Shown one piece after another: positions 43,641-52,359 of a DNA stretch of 64,000 bases. Origin of the DNA: Halomarinibacterium sp034670265. Lineage in GTDB: Bacteria > Bacteroidota > Bacteroidia > Flavobacteriales > Flavobacteriaceae. The notes under the pieces were generated by a model, which was given only the letters and a program-made list of their open reading frames with translations, searched no databases and had not been told where the DNA came from. The stretch lies in the NCBI GenBank assembly GCA_034670265.1, contig JAXMNU010000006.1, forward strand, positions 1 to 64,000. Direction: 5' to 3'. Position 1 is the first letter of the stretch, and every line of letters starts with the position of its first letter. Position numbers and translations under genes: made by a program.

Positions 43641-43644
43641 ATAA

Positions 43645-43669
43645 AAAAAGCTCCCATTGGGAGCTTTTT
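43645..43669. terminator. Bidirectional terminator after hemL
   Basis: AAAAAGCTCCC and GGGAGCTTTTT arms with a 3-base ATT loop (43645-43669). Poly-A and poly-T flanks fit termination from both sides, hemL (+) and the small Spy-like gene (-). Confidence 0.9.
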
Positions 43670-43688
43670 CATTTTAAGGAAAAGGGTA

Positions 43689-44003
43689 TTAATTTCGTAA
43701 AGATTGCCATTTTTTATACTGCTCATCAGTAAGGGCTTTCTTCATAGAAGTCATAAAAACTTCATCGTGTTTATTCTTATTAGCAGCATCTTTCCTATAA
43801 TTGCTTTCCTTAACAACTAATGCGCGATAAACAGCTCTTTGCTGATCTCCACTTAAGCCAAGTGCATCACTTAACTTCGCAGTTTTTGTTTTAGCTATAA
43901 CTTCTGGAGTGTCTTGATCTTGCTTTAAAGTTTGAGCGTTCATAGAGCCCATTCCTATTAGCATCACAAAAGAAAAAGCAATAATTTTAAATAAATTCTT
44001 CAT
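43689..44003 (-). CDS. Small secreted protein, possible LTxxQ/Spy-like
   Basis: 104 residues from the ATG at 44003; the frame is open to 44045, but that would put 14 residues before the signal peptide. Signal peptide ends MNAQ. The mature part is helical with LSDALGLSGDQQRAVYRAL and a closing LTDEQYKKWQSLRN, resembling LTxxQ motif proteins that act as periplasmic chaperones or stress sensors. It lies 75 bases after the second such gene. Confidence 0.75.
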   Translation of the reverse strand: MKNLFKIIAFSFVMLIGMGSMNAQTLKQDQDTPEVIAKTKTAKLSDALGLSGDQQRAVYRALVVKESNYRKDAANKNKHDEVFMTSMKKALTDEQYKKWQSLRN

Positions 44004-44078
44004 GGTTTTTTCTAGTTTTAAAGTTACTAATGTAACTAATTTCAAACTAACTATCCAAAAACTACGCCAAAAAACTAA

Positions 44079-44516
44079 TTACCCCCTTTTTCTTTTTTCA
44101 GAGTGCTTTTTCATTTTGCCTTTATTCATCCTACTTTTTTCAAATTTTGCGAATTGTTCTTCAGTTAAAATTGATTGAAGTTCTTTTTTAAATGCTATTT
44201 CTTCATCCAATTTTTGTGTTCTAAGGGCAAACATTTCATCTTTAGAAAGCTCTTTTCCTTCTTTACGTTGAGCACGCATGGTATCCCAATTTTTCTCCCT
44301 TTCCACCAATAAAATTTCAACTTGTTTTTGTTGTGCTTCGTTCAAGTCTAAATGCAATGCCATTTTTTTACTTTTTAGTTCTGCGCGTTGTTGTGGGGTA
44401 AGATCAGCCATTTTTTCACGCATCTCATTTTTCTCTTTTCGAGGGCCATCGCCTCTTTCCTGTGCTTGAGCAGCAAAACCAACTAGAATCAAGACTATTA
44501 ACAATACTTTTTTCAT
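44079..44516 (-). CDS. Spy/CpxP-like periplasmic protein with LTxxQ motifs
   Basis: 145 residues. Signal peptide about 1-18 ending AQAQ. The mature protein is highly charged and helical, with LTPQQRAELKSKKMALHLDLNEAQQKQVEIL and ILTEEQFAKFEKSRMNKGK. LTxxQ at two places matches the Spy/CpxP group, whose members shield unfolded periplasmic proteins. Probably the first gene of a two-gene unit with 43689-44003. Confidence 0.8.
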   Translation of the reverse strand: MKKVLLIVLILVGFAAQAQERGDGPRKEKNEMREKMADLTPQQRAELKSKKMALHLDLNEAQQKQVEILLVEREKNWDTMRAQRKEGKELSKDEMFALRTQKLDEEIAFKKELQSILTEEQFAKFEKSRMNKGKMKKHSEKRKRG

Positions 44517-44710
44517 TTTTGAAATTTTAAGATTTATGTGCTTATGACCTTGTTATGATTGAATAGTTTAAAGCGTCTTCATTAATCTTTTGTTAAAATT
44601 AATTTAAGCACCATTTCACTCATTCAAACGGGGTGTTCCCTCAAACGTTGTTTTACATTTTTTTGTTGAATCCTACTTTCGGTAAGAATTTTAAAACACG
44701 TAAAAATGAA

Positions 44711-44770
44711 ATGCCCACCCTATAAATTTGTAAACCCTTTGAAGATGTTTTATTTGGGCATTCCATCTTC
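44711..44770 (+). promoter_or_regulatory. Leader with -7 box and nested inverted repeats upstream of the alpha-toroid gene
   Basis: AATGCCCA (44710-44717) and TGGGCATT (44755-44762) flank a TAAATTTG (44723-44730) that fits the Bacteroidota -7 box. A second inverted pair, GAAGATG (44741-44747) and CATCTTC (44764-44770), lies between the promoter and the ATG at 44795. No -33 box is obvious. The pairs could form alternative hairpins in the leader; this is a by-eye assignment. Confidence 0.35.
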
Positions 44771-44794
44771 AACACTCTTAAATATTTAATACAG

Positions 44795-46096
44795 ATGAAA
44801 AGTAAATTAATTTTTTTAGCTCTTCCCATATTTGCTGTGGGATTTTGGCTTTCGGTAAACAATACTAATTCTAAGTATGCCGAAACAAAAAGAATATTAG
44901 AGCCTATCGATGGCTGCGTATTCATGACCGTTATGGGAGAACAATCTTCCCAAGATTTTAATGTATTTATGACAAACGAAAACCTAACCTTAAGTGTTCG
45001 TGACGGATTGGCTTGGTTACATGATGCGCAATTGCCTTCGGGGGGATACGGCGCAGGGACGCACGCAGCACAAAACGTGATGGATCCTCATGCGGTAAAA
45101 GCAGATCCGGCAACGACCGCTATGGTGGCACAGGCATTTTTGCGTAGTGGTGTTACTTTACAAGGAGATAAATATTCTAAAAATCTTAAAGATGCCATAG
45201 ATTATTTATTGGAAACTGTTGAAAGCACTCCCAAAAATGCTGAATATATTACAGATGTGCGCGGGACTCAAATTCAAACAAAACTAGGACAGAATATCGA
45301 TGCAGTATTAACAGCTCAATTATTATCCAATCTTTTGGACCGAAACTTAAAAGGAATTGATGAAAAAAGAGTAGCTCGTTGCTTAGATATTTGTGTTTCA
45401 AAAATTGAAGCGAGTACCGATGCTTCTGGAAAACAAACTGGCGCAGGTTGGGCTGGTGTGTTGCAAAGTGGTTTAGCCATGAGTGCGTTGGAATCTGCAG
45501 ATGCTGTAGGAGCTAAAGTGGATAAAAAAGTGTTGGAGCGTTCTAAAAATTACCAAAAAGGGAATTATGATGCCGATAGCGGAAATATTAAAACCGAAGA
45601 TGGAGCAGGAGTGATGTTGTATGCCGTAAGCAATAGTGTTCGTGCAAGTGCAAAAGAAGCAAGAGAAGTGGAAGAAGCTATGAATAAGGCTAAAAAAGAA
45701 GGAAAGCTTCCCAAAAACGCGCCTGTAACGGTAGATAATCTTCGTAAGATTGGCTATGCCGAAAGTGAGGCCATGGAGTACAACACATCGTATAATGTCT
45801 ATCAATCTGGAAAAGATGCAGCACAACGTGAAGATGTGTTAAACGGTTTTGGAAACAATGGCGGTGAAGAGTTTTTAAGTTTTTTGCAAACTGGAGAATC
45901 ACTGGTTGTGAATAGAGATAAAGATTGGAAAAAATGGTACACCGATATGAGCGGCCGAATTTTAAAAATCCAAAATCAGGACGGAAGTTGGAACGGACAT
46001 CACTGTATTACGAGTCCAGTTTTTTGTACGGCCACTAGTTTATTGTTGTTAACTGTAGAAAATGATATCGAGTTTTTAAGTAAAATTGGGGAGTAA
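44795..46096 (+). CDS. Exported alpha/alpha-toroid (terpene cyclase/prenyltransferase-like) protein
   Basis: 433 residues with a hydrophobic N-terminus (LIFLALPIFAVGFWLSV) that acts as a signal or anchor. The rest is helical and recalls the alpha/alpha-toroid of squalene cyclases and prenyltransferases: DGLAWLHDAQLPSGGYGAGT at the N-terminal end and IQNQDGSWNGHHC at the C-terminal end have the QW-like QxxDGSW/GGYG pattern; FCTATSLLLLTVEND closes. The DxDD catalytic motif of cyclases is not seen, so an enzyme function is doubtful; a binding or complement-like role is possible. Not in an operon. Confidence 0.65.
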   Translation: MKSKLIFLALPIFAVGFWLSVNNTNSKYAETKRILEPIDGCVFMTVMGEQSSQDFNVFMTNENLTLSVRDGLAWLHDAQLPSGGYGAGTHAAQNVMDPHAVKADPATTAMVAQAFLRSGVTLQGDKYSKNLKDAIDYLLETVESTPKNAEYITDVRGTQIQTKLGQNIDAVLTAQLLSNLLDRNLKGIDEKRVARCLDICVSKIEASTDASGKQTGAGWAGVLQSGLAMSALESADAVGAKVDKKVLERSKNYQKGNYDADSGNIKTEDGAGVMLYAVSNSVRASAKEAREVEEAMNKAKKEGKLPKNAPVTVDNLRKIGYAESEAMEYNTSYNVYQSGKDAAQREDVLNGFGNNGGEEFLSFLQTGESLVVNRDKDWKKWYTDMSGRILKIQNQDGSWNGHHCITSPVFCTATSLLLLTVENDIEFLSKIGE

Positions 46097-46133
46097 ACAC
46101 TCGGGATTTATAAATGAAGCTACACAAAGTTTT

Positions 46134-46255
46134 GAGGGTGGTACCTTCCCTCGTAATTTTAAGGTGCAAATAGTTTAGGTTGGTTTAAGCACCACGCAGA
46201 ATGTCGGTAAAACTATCGACCCCCTTATGCCAAATAGGAGGATTTCTGGGTGGTG
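46134..46255. other. Possible structured RNA or 3' UTR element between convergent genes
   Basis: The 166-base gap between the alpha-toroid gene and the DUF805 gene is richer in G+C than other gaps and contains several pairings: GAGGG/CCCTC (46134-46138 with 46148-46152), GGTGC/GCACC (46163-46167 with 46189-46193), GTCGGT/ATCGAC (46203-46208 with 46215-46220, one G-T), and CACCAC/GTGGTG (46190-46195 with 46250-46255). It has no canonical terminator with a T run and no open reading frame of note. Confidence 0.3.
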
Positions 46256-46262
46256 TTTTCAA

Positions 46263-46697
46263 TTAAAACTGCTCCTTTCCTATTTCGTCAATTTCATCAC
46301 TTGTAGGCAGCTTTGGGTTAAGACCCCATTTATTAGAACCAGGTTCACTGTCCATACAATAAAACACTAAAAGTACAATGCTACCTACATAACTAACAAT
46401 AGGAATTACACCTATTAAATACCACCAACCAGATTTTCCAGTATCGTGTAGCCTTCTTACTGCAACAGCAATACTTGGAATAAATAATGCTAATGCAGCA
46501 ATAATAAAAAATATCATGAATATTAATGATATAGCTTCGGAATTTCCTCCAGAATCTGCAAAGACAACGAACAAAATAACTAATGGAACAAAAATAATAA
46601 TGTTAAATAGTGTAAAATACCAATATTCAGACCTTCTTGCTCTTCCAGAAAAGTTAGCATAATTTTCAAAGACTACTTTTTTCCACCAGTCTAGCAT
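46263..46697 (-). CDS. DUF805 family membrane protein
   Basis: 144 residues from the ATG at 46697. The open frame extends to 46760, but DUF805 proteins start like MLDWWKKVVFENYANFSGRARRSEYW, as here. Three or four transmembrane segments follow, with the AVRRLHDTGKSGWW motif that marks the family. Function unknown; members are common inner-membrane proteins. It lies downstream of lysS on the same strand, 68 bases away. Confidence 0.85.
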   Translation of the reverse strand: MLDWWKKVVFENYANFSGRARRSEYWYFTLFNIIIFVPLVILFVVFADSGGNSEAISLIFMIFFIIAALALFIPSIAVAVRRLHDTGKSGWWYLIGVIPIVSYVGSIVLLVFYCMDSEPGSNKWGLNPKLPTSDEIDEIGKEQF

Positions 46698-46765
46698 GTT
46701 GTATTCGGATTCAAGCTTTTTTATAATAAGGGTCATTCTTTGTAAATTTTTCGAAACCAAAAAAA

Positions 46766-48463
46766 TTATATGAGTTCCACAAATAAGCCTTCATCCGTTT
46801 TTGCAACTCTGGCCAGTTTGTTTGCTGTAAGATGTTTAATGGTTTTATCCCACTTTTTATTACTTAATCCGCTTTGAGATTTTAATTCTTCAAGAGATAA
46901 TTTTTCAGCTTTTTTGAGCATTTCTAACACTGCTTTTTCTTCATCGTTCAGTTCCACTTGAACGACTTTCTTCTCTGGGCGCATTTGCGGGAAGAACAGT
47001 ACTTCTTGTATCGAAGCATTGTTGGTTAAAAACATGATTAATCGATCCATCCCGATTCCCATTCCAGAAGTTGGTGGCATACCGTATTCCAAAGCGCGTA
47101 AAAAGTCAAAATCGATAAATTGTGTGGCTTCATCATCTCCTTTTTCAGCAAGCTTTAATTGTGCTTCAAAACGTTCGCGTTGGTCGATGGGATCGTTTAA
47201 TTCGCTATAGGCATTTGCGATTTCTTTTCCGCAGACCATGAGCTCAAAACGTTCTGTCAATTCGGGATTGTCACGATGCTCCTTACACAATGGACTCATT
47301 TCTTTTGGATAGTCGGTAATAAAGGTGGGTTGGATAAAATTACCTTCACATTTTTCACCAAAAATTTCATCAATGAGTTTTCCTTTCCCCATAGTATCAT
47401 CTACAGGAACGCCCAAGTCTTTTGCTGCTTGTCTAATTTCAGCTTCGGTTTTACCTATTATGTCAAAACCAGTAAATTTCTTTATGGCATCGGTCATGGT
47501 AATACGAGGATAAGGAGCTTTAAAATCTATTTTATGTTCGCCAAAAGTAGCTTCGGTAGTTCCATTTACCTGGATGGCACAATACTCTAGCAATTCTTCG
47601 CAAAACTCCATCATCCAGTTGTAATCCTTGTATGATACATAGATTTCCATCGCTGTAAACTCTGGATTATGTGTACGATCCATTCCTTCGTTTCGGAAGT
47701 TCTTAGAGAATTCGTATACACCATCAAAACCTCCCACAATCAATCGTTTGAGATATAATTCGTTGGCAATTCGCATATACAAAGGAATGTCTAAACTATT
47801 GTGGTGTGTCACAAACGGGCGTGCTGCGGCCCCTCCAGGAATAGGCTGAAGGATGGGCGTTTCTACTTCAAAATAACCACGTTCATTGAAGAAATTTCGC
47901 ATCGCATTAAACAAACGTGTACGCTTTACAAAAACCTCTTTTACGTGTGGATTAACTACCAAATCTGCATAGCGTTGGCGGTAGCGTTGTTCAGGATCGG
48001 TAAAAGCATCATGTACATTTCCATCGGCATCAACACGGGGTTGCGGTAAAGGTTTTAACGCTTTAGAAAGTAAGGTAAAGTTCTTTACCATCACCGTTTT
48101 TTCTCCCACTTGAGTGTTGAATAATTCGCCTTCAACTCCCACAAAATCTCCAATATCGAGCAGTTTTTTATACACTTCGTTGTACAGTGTTTTGTCCTCA
48201 CCCGTACAAATTTCGTCACGGTTAAAATACACTTGGATTCTACCCTCGGCATCTTGCAATTCGGCAAAAGAGGCTTTACCCTGAATACGACGAGACATTA
48301 ATCTCCCAGCAATAGTGACCTTTTTTCCTTCTTCAAAATTTTGTTTAATCTGTTTCGAAGTATGGTTTACAGGGTATAAGGCCGCCGGGTAAGGGTTAAT
48401 ACCCATTTGGCGTAATTGGTTGAGTTTTTCTCTTCGGATGAGTTCCAGTTCAGAAAGTTGCAT
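46766..48463 (-). CDS. lysS: Lysyl-tRNA synthetase, class II, with C-terminal extension
   Basis: 565 residues, about 60 more than E. coli LysS. An N-terminal OB-fold anticodon-binding domain (about 55-150, VTIAGRLMSRRIQGKASFAELQDAEGRIQVY) precedes the class II core: motif 2 around FRNEGMDRTHNPEFTAME and motif 3 as GMGIGMDRLIMFLTN. The last ~70 residues (from NDEEKAVLEML) add a charged winged-helix-like segment that I believe is usual in Bacteroidota. Charges tRNA-Lys with lysine. Confidence 0.95.
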   Translation of the reverse strand: MQLSELELIRREKLNQLRQMGINPYPAALYPVNHTSKQIKQNFEEGKKVTIAGRLMSRRIQGKASFAELQDAEGRIQVYFNRDEICTGEDKTLYNEVYKKLLDIGDFVGVEGELFNTQVGEKTVMVKNFTLLSKALKPLPQPRVDADGNVHDAFTDPEQRYRQRYADLVVNPHVKEVFVKRTRLFNAMRNFFNERGYFEVETPILQPIPGGAAARPFVTHHNSLDIPLYMRIANELYLKRLIVGGFDGVYEFSKNFRNEGMDRTHNPEFTAMEIYVSYKDYNWMMEFCEELLEYCAIQVNGTTEATFGEHKIDFKAPYPRITMTDAIKKFTGFDIIGKTEAEIRQAAKDLGVPVDDTMGKGKLIDEIFGEKCEGNFIQPTFITDYPKEMSPLCKEHRDNPELTERFELMVCGKEIANAYSELNDPIDQRERFEAQLKLAEKGDDEATQFIDFDFLRALEYGMPPTSGMGIGMDRLIMFLTNNASIQEVLFFPQMRPEKKVVQVELNDEEKAVLEMLKKAEKLSLEELKSQSGLSNKKWDKTIKHLTANKLARVAKTDEGLFVELI

Positions 48464-48515
48464 CGATAAACGGTTTAAGCGGCAAAATTAACTATTATTC
48501 CGTTTATACCGAAGA

Positions 48516-49403
48516 TTACGAACCCTCATTTTCCTTTAAAATCGCCAAAGCTTTTTTAGCCCTTTCATTTTTGGGGCTAATTGAAAGCGCTTTTTCATAA
48601 TATCTCTTGGCTTTTTTTGTGTTTTTTAACTGATAATGCTTGTTTCCCAAATTTAGATAACCATTGGGTTCTGAAGGATAAAGAAGTGTGTTTAACTCTG
48701 CAACTGCGATACACGCTTCGGTTTTATTCGCATAAAATAATACATTGCTGTAAGTATTCAATTCTGAAAATTTGACAATTTTATTTTTCAATTTTTTAGC
48801 AATGTATGTCTGTTTTTTTCTGAACTTTTTCACACCCATTTCTTCCAAAAGTTGATTAACAAAGGTGACTCCATTATAATTAGGCTTGTAATTATTTTGA
48901 ATAATATTCAGTATATCTTTCTCTAAAGAGGTTACTGGACTTTCGGTAATTCTATTGATTTCAATACTATTTTTGTACAGAATAAATGTGGGAACACGGT
49001 GTATGTTTATTCCTTCCTCCTCGCCACCATTGCTTTGTTTGTAAAAATCTCTTTCTCTATTTACAGCAATAGCGGTAAGGCGTTCCAAAGGAAAACTGGC
49101 TTCCTCAAGAATTTTGTAAAATCTGGGGACTTCTCGTTTACTATCTCCACACCAAGTACCCATAAATAGGGTAATTGTATAACTGGAAAGTTCCGTTTTT
49201 AATTCTGAAATAATCTCAGTATCTGCCTCATATTCATTGTAATTTTTTTTGAACCAAGTAGCGTAGGGTTCTTGTAAAAGTGCTTCCTTATTAAATTTTC
49301 CAATAAGATTTGAGACACTATCTTTACTACTTTCTTGATTGAAGGATTGCGAAATTCCTATACTTATTGAGAATAGAAATAATAATGTTAGTTGGTTTTT
49401 CAT
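48516..49403 (-). CDS. Secreted thioredoxin-fold protein with C-terminal TPR
   Basis: 295 residues from the ATG at 49403 (an in-frame ATG at 49430 would precede the signal peptide by nine residues). Signal peptide ends GISQ. A thioredoxin fold follows, with LFMGTWCGDSKREVPRFYKIL: the usual CxxC is reduced to a single Cys followed by GDS, so it is not a standard disulfide oxidoreductase. The C-terminal ~90 residues contain a TPR unit (YLNLGNKHYQLKNTKKAKRYYEKALSISP). Probably a periplasmic partner protein; function unknown. Confidence 0.75.
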   Translation of the reverse strand: MKNQLTLLFLFSISIGISQSFNQESSKDSVSNLIGKFNKEALLQEPYATWFKKNYNEYEADTEIISELKTELSSYTITLFMGTWCGDSKREVPRFYKILEEASFPLERLTAIAVNRERDFYKQSNGGEEEGINIHRVPTFILYKNSIEINRITESPVTSLEKDILNIIQNNYKPNYNGVTFVNQLLEEMGVKKFRKKQTYIAKKLKNKIVKFSELNTYSNVLFYANKTEACIAVAELNTLLYPSEPNGYLNLGNKHYQLKNTKKAKRYYEKALSISPKNERAKKALAILKENEGS

Positions 49404-49509
49404 TTTGTGTTCGTTTTTTAATTGAATCACGAAGATGAAAAACTAAAACTGTTAAAGTAAAAATGTAACGGTTGAAAAAGGGACTAGACCCCAGTTTAAA
49501 TTTTTAAAA

Positions 49510-50553
49510 TCAATTGATATTCAGTTTTTTAAGCTCCTCTCTGGAACTTACATTCATTTTTTTGTAGAGGTTGTTAATATGTGTTTTAACGGTACTTACA
49601 CTCACGAACAGCGCATCTGCAATTTCTTTGTTGGTTTTGTCTTCCAAAATTAACTCCATCACACGTTGTTCTTGTTTGGAAAGTGCTTCGGTACTTTTTG
49701 AAGCTTTATTAAGCTGTCGCCATTTCCCAATAAAATAGAAATTTCCCAAAATGGAAAATGCAGCAAATATTCCTAAAAAGTAGATCCACCACGGAATACT
49801 TTTGTTTCCATTTACTACAAATTGATCTGCTTTTAATTCGACTTCATATTGCTTTGTATAAGGTGCTTCAGGATAATTTTCTTTTAAACGTGTTAATAGA
49901 TTTTCATAATAGTTATTTGTTTTTACGTCTTCGAGATAATATTCGTGAAGGTCGTTAGTTCGATCACTTAAAAAAGAGTAGATGTATAATTCGGCCAAAG
50001 GCTCTTTGAGATTTTCACCATAATTTTGAAGCGTTTTAAACCATTTTTTGGTATTTAACGATCTATTGGCTTCACTACGATAGGTGCCAAATGCAAATCG
50101 CATTTCATGCTTTAACGAATCTATTTTTAAAAACATTTGCGATTTATCATTATTGGAAACAATTCGGCAAAACATTTCATTATCAAAACTATAAGGAAAA
50201 GAAAGTGTGTCTGTATTATTTGCAATAAAAAGAATTTCTTTGCTATTGGCGCAATGTCCCGTAAAATGATTAACGGTTTGTTCCTCATCGGTACAAGTAT
50301 CCACATGGATACGATACATTCTATTTTCTGAAGGCAAGTTATTATCATTAAAACTGAAAAATCCTAAACTATCTGGGTTGGTCATTTTTAAAATTTGTTC
50401 TCCGTAAACGCCAGATATTTTTCGGTAATCGTCTATAGTAGATAAGTACACTTTGCCTTCTTTTAATTCTGCGTTAACCTTACCAGAAAAATGATACTGC
50501 CCGTAAGAGGCAGCAGAAATAGTAATGAATAAAATGAATAAAATTGCTTTCAT
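49510..50553 (-). CDS. Membrane-anchored LuxR-type transcription regulator
   Basis: 347 residues. Signal peptide about 1-18; a ~235-residue extracytoplasmic domain with an N-terminal beta-sandwich-like part and a helical part; a single transmembrane segment (about 254-275, WWIYFLGIFAAFSILGNFYFIG); and a cytoplasmic LuxR/GerE helix-turn-helix (about 290-345, LSKQEQRVMELILEDKTNKEIADALFVSVSTVKTHINNLYKKM). There is no receiver or kinase domain, so it would sense outside and act on DNA as one polypeptide. Confidence 0.8.
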   Translation of the reverse strand: MKAILFILFITISAASYGQYHFSGKVNAELKEGKVYLSTIDDYRKISGVYGEQILKMTNPDSLGFFSFNDNNLPSENRMYRIHVDTCTDEEQTVNHFTGHCANSKEILFIANNTDTLSFPYSFDNEMFCRIVSNNDKSQMFLKIDSLKHEMRFAFGTYRSEANRSLNTKKWFKTLQNYGENLKEPLAELYIYSFLSDRTNDLHEYYLEDVKTNNYYENLLTRLKENYPEAPYTKQYEVELKADQFVVNGNKSIPWWIYFLGIFAAFSILGNFYFIGKWRQLNKASKSTEALSKQEQRVMELILEDKTNKEIADALFVSVSTVKTHINNLYKKMNVSSREELKKLNIN

Positions 50554-50639
50554 CTAAAACGAAGATAGCCAAATGGAATCTTGTAACAAAATACTTCTCA
50601 AACGACCTATAGCTTGAATATTAATCTTAATTTTGTGTT

Positions 50640-50798
50640 ATGAGTATTTGGAGAGTATTACTTTCTATTTTGTTTCCCCCATTAGCTGTAATTGATAAAG
50701 GTTGTGGGTCTATATTAATTGTTTTAATTTTAACCATTTGTGGCTGGATTCCTGGAGTCATTGCTGCCTTAATTATTTTAAATAACCCAAAAAGATGA
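50640..50798 (+). CDS. Pmp3/YqaE-family small membrane protein
   Basis: 52 residues, two transmembrane segments. LLSILFPPLAVIDKGCGS and the second segment LILTICGWIPGVIAALIIL match the Pmp3 (UPF0057) pattern, including the PPLAV and GWIPG-A motifs. Members are linked to salt and cold stress and to membrane potential. The stop overlaps the next ATG by four bases (ATGA), so the two are translationally coupled. Confidence 0.88.
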   Translation: MSIWRVLLSILFPPLAVIDKGCGSILIVLILTICGWIPGVIAALIILNNPKR

Positions 50799-51538
50799 AG
50801 ATATTCAAAAAAATAATTGCATTAATTGTTGTTTCGGTGGCATTAGTAAGCTGTCAATTTACCGAAACTTTAGTTTTAAACGAAGATGGAACAGGAACCA
50901 TGGCAATTAGCATGGATCTCAGTGAAATGATGGCTTTTAGTGGAGAAATGGCACAAGATTCTACCTTTGCAAAACAAGATACTGTGGTGTCTTTTAAAGA
51001 TTTATTAGAAGAAAAAAAGGATAGTATTGCACAACTTCCTATGGCCGAACAAAAAAGACTAAAGGCTATGGAAAACTATAAAATGAGAATGGTTACCGAT
51101 CCAGAAACAAACAAAATGGTTATCGATATTTTTACCGATTTCAAAAATGTAGCTGAAGCCAACGACTTAATGAAAGGTTTTGAACAGTCACAAAATGTAA
51201 TTCCAGGAGCAACTTCTAATCCAGAAGACGATAAAGGCAGTGAACCCGAGGTGATAGGTGTTTCTTATACGTATGCAAAAGGAAAATTTAAACGTGATGC
51301 TTTTATTAAAGATAAAGCTCAACATAAAGCTCAGGTCGATAGCTTAAAAAACGCCGAAGCTTTTATGAGTGGTATTACCTATAAAGTGAAATATACCTTT
51401 CCTAAAAAAATTAAAAAAACCTCTGTTGATGATGCTACCTTCTCTCTCGATGGAAAAACCCTAGAATTGCAACGTAGTTTTGTAGAGTATATTAAAAATC
51501 CAGACATTTTGGATATTGAAGTTGAACTTGAAAAATAA
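50795..51538 (+). CDS. Lipoprotein of unknown function
   Basis: 247 residues. Lipobox ALVSC at Cys20, then QFTETLVLNEDGTGTMAISMDLSEMM. The mature domain alternates beta strands and charged helices; VIDIFTDFKNVAEANDLM and ISYTYAKGKFKRDAF-like strands are seen but no known motif. The N-terminal part resembles lipoproteins with a DGTG-type strand common in Bacteroidota. It overlaps the Pmp3-type gene and lies three bases before lipB, so all three probably form one unit. Confidence 0.75.
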   Translation: MKIFKKIIALIVVSVALVSCQFTETLVLNEDGTGTMAISMDLSEMMAFSGEMAQDSTFAKQDTVVSFKDLLEEKKDSIAQLPMAEQKRLKAMENYKMRMVTDPETNKMVIDIFTDFKNVAEANDLMKGFEQSQNVIPGATSNPEDDKGSEPEVIGVSYTYAKGKFKRDAFIKDKAQHKAQVDSLKNAEAFMSGITYKVKYTFPKKIKKTSVDDATFSLDGKTLELQRSFVEYIKNPDILDIEVELEK

Positions 51539-51541
51539 GTA

Positions 51542-52255
51542 TTGAATAAATCTGTAGACATACAAGATTTAGGGTTAAAAGACTACAAAGATACTTGGGA
51601 TTATCAGGAGCAATTATTTAAAGAAATAATTGATTTAAAAATCCGAAATAGAAGGGAAAATCTTTCTCTTGAAACTCCTAACTACTTTCTATTTGTAGAG
51701 CACCCACACGTTTACACCTTGGGTAAAAGCGGTGATTTCGACAATCTTTTAATTGACGAAAAGAAGCTCCAAGATATTGATGCTACCTTTTATAAAATCA
51801 ATCGTGGTGGTGACATCACGTATCACGGTCCAGGACAAATAGTGGGGTATCCCATTCTGGATTTAGAAAATTTCTTTTCAGATATTCATAAATACCTTCG
51901 TTTTTTGGAAGAAATGGTCATCCTCACTTTAGCCGACTATGGTTTAAAAGCTGAAAGAAGCAAAGGTGAAACTGGCGTTTGGCTGGATGTGGGAACACCG
52001 TTTGCCCGTAAAATTTGTGCTATGGGTGTTCGGGCAAGCCGTTGGGTTACTATGCATGGTTTTGCACTCAATGTAAATGCTAACTTGGGATACTTTGACC
52101 ATATGATCCCCTGCGGGATACGAGGAAAAGCGGTTACTTCTTTAAACGTCGAATTAGGAAAAGCCGAAGTATCTATGGAAGAAGTAAAAGAAAAACTTTT
52201 AAAGCATTTTTCAGCATTATTTGAAGCCACTTTGGTTCAAAAAGAATTGCACTAA
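51542..52255 (+). CDS. lipB: Octanoyl-[acyl-carrier protein]:protein N-octanoyltransferase
   Basis: 237 residues from a TTG codon at 51542, three bases after the lipoprotein stop; the only in-frame start, since that stop lies in the same frame. RGGDITYHGPGQIVGYPIL is the LipB signature, and KICAMGVRASRWVTMHGFALNVN holds the catalytic Lys. The Cys at the active site is in MIPCGI. LipB transfers octanoate from ACP to lipoyl domains, including that of the E2 encoded at 21666. A rare start codon may limit translation. Confidence 0.9.
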   Translation: MNKSVDIQDLGLKDYKDTWDYQEQLFKEIIDLKIRNRRENLSLETPNYFLFVEHPHVYTLGKSGDFDNLLIDEKKLQDIDATFYKINRGGDITYHGPGQIVGYPILDLENFFSDIHKYLRFLEEMVILTLADYGLKAERSKGETGVWLDVGTPFARKICAMGVRASRWVTMHGFALNVNANLGYFDHMIPCGIRGKAVTSLNVELGKAEVSMEEVKEKLLKHFSALFEATLVQKELH

Positions 52256-52359
52256 ATTTTTGACTATTGCAGAGTTAAAAAGATTTCTAGAAAATATTTT
52301 TGTTTCCGTTTATTGATTACATTTATATTAATCAACTCGTTATCAATATATAATAACTA

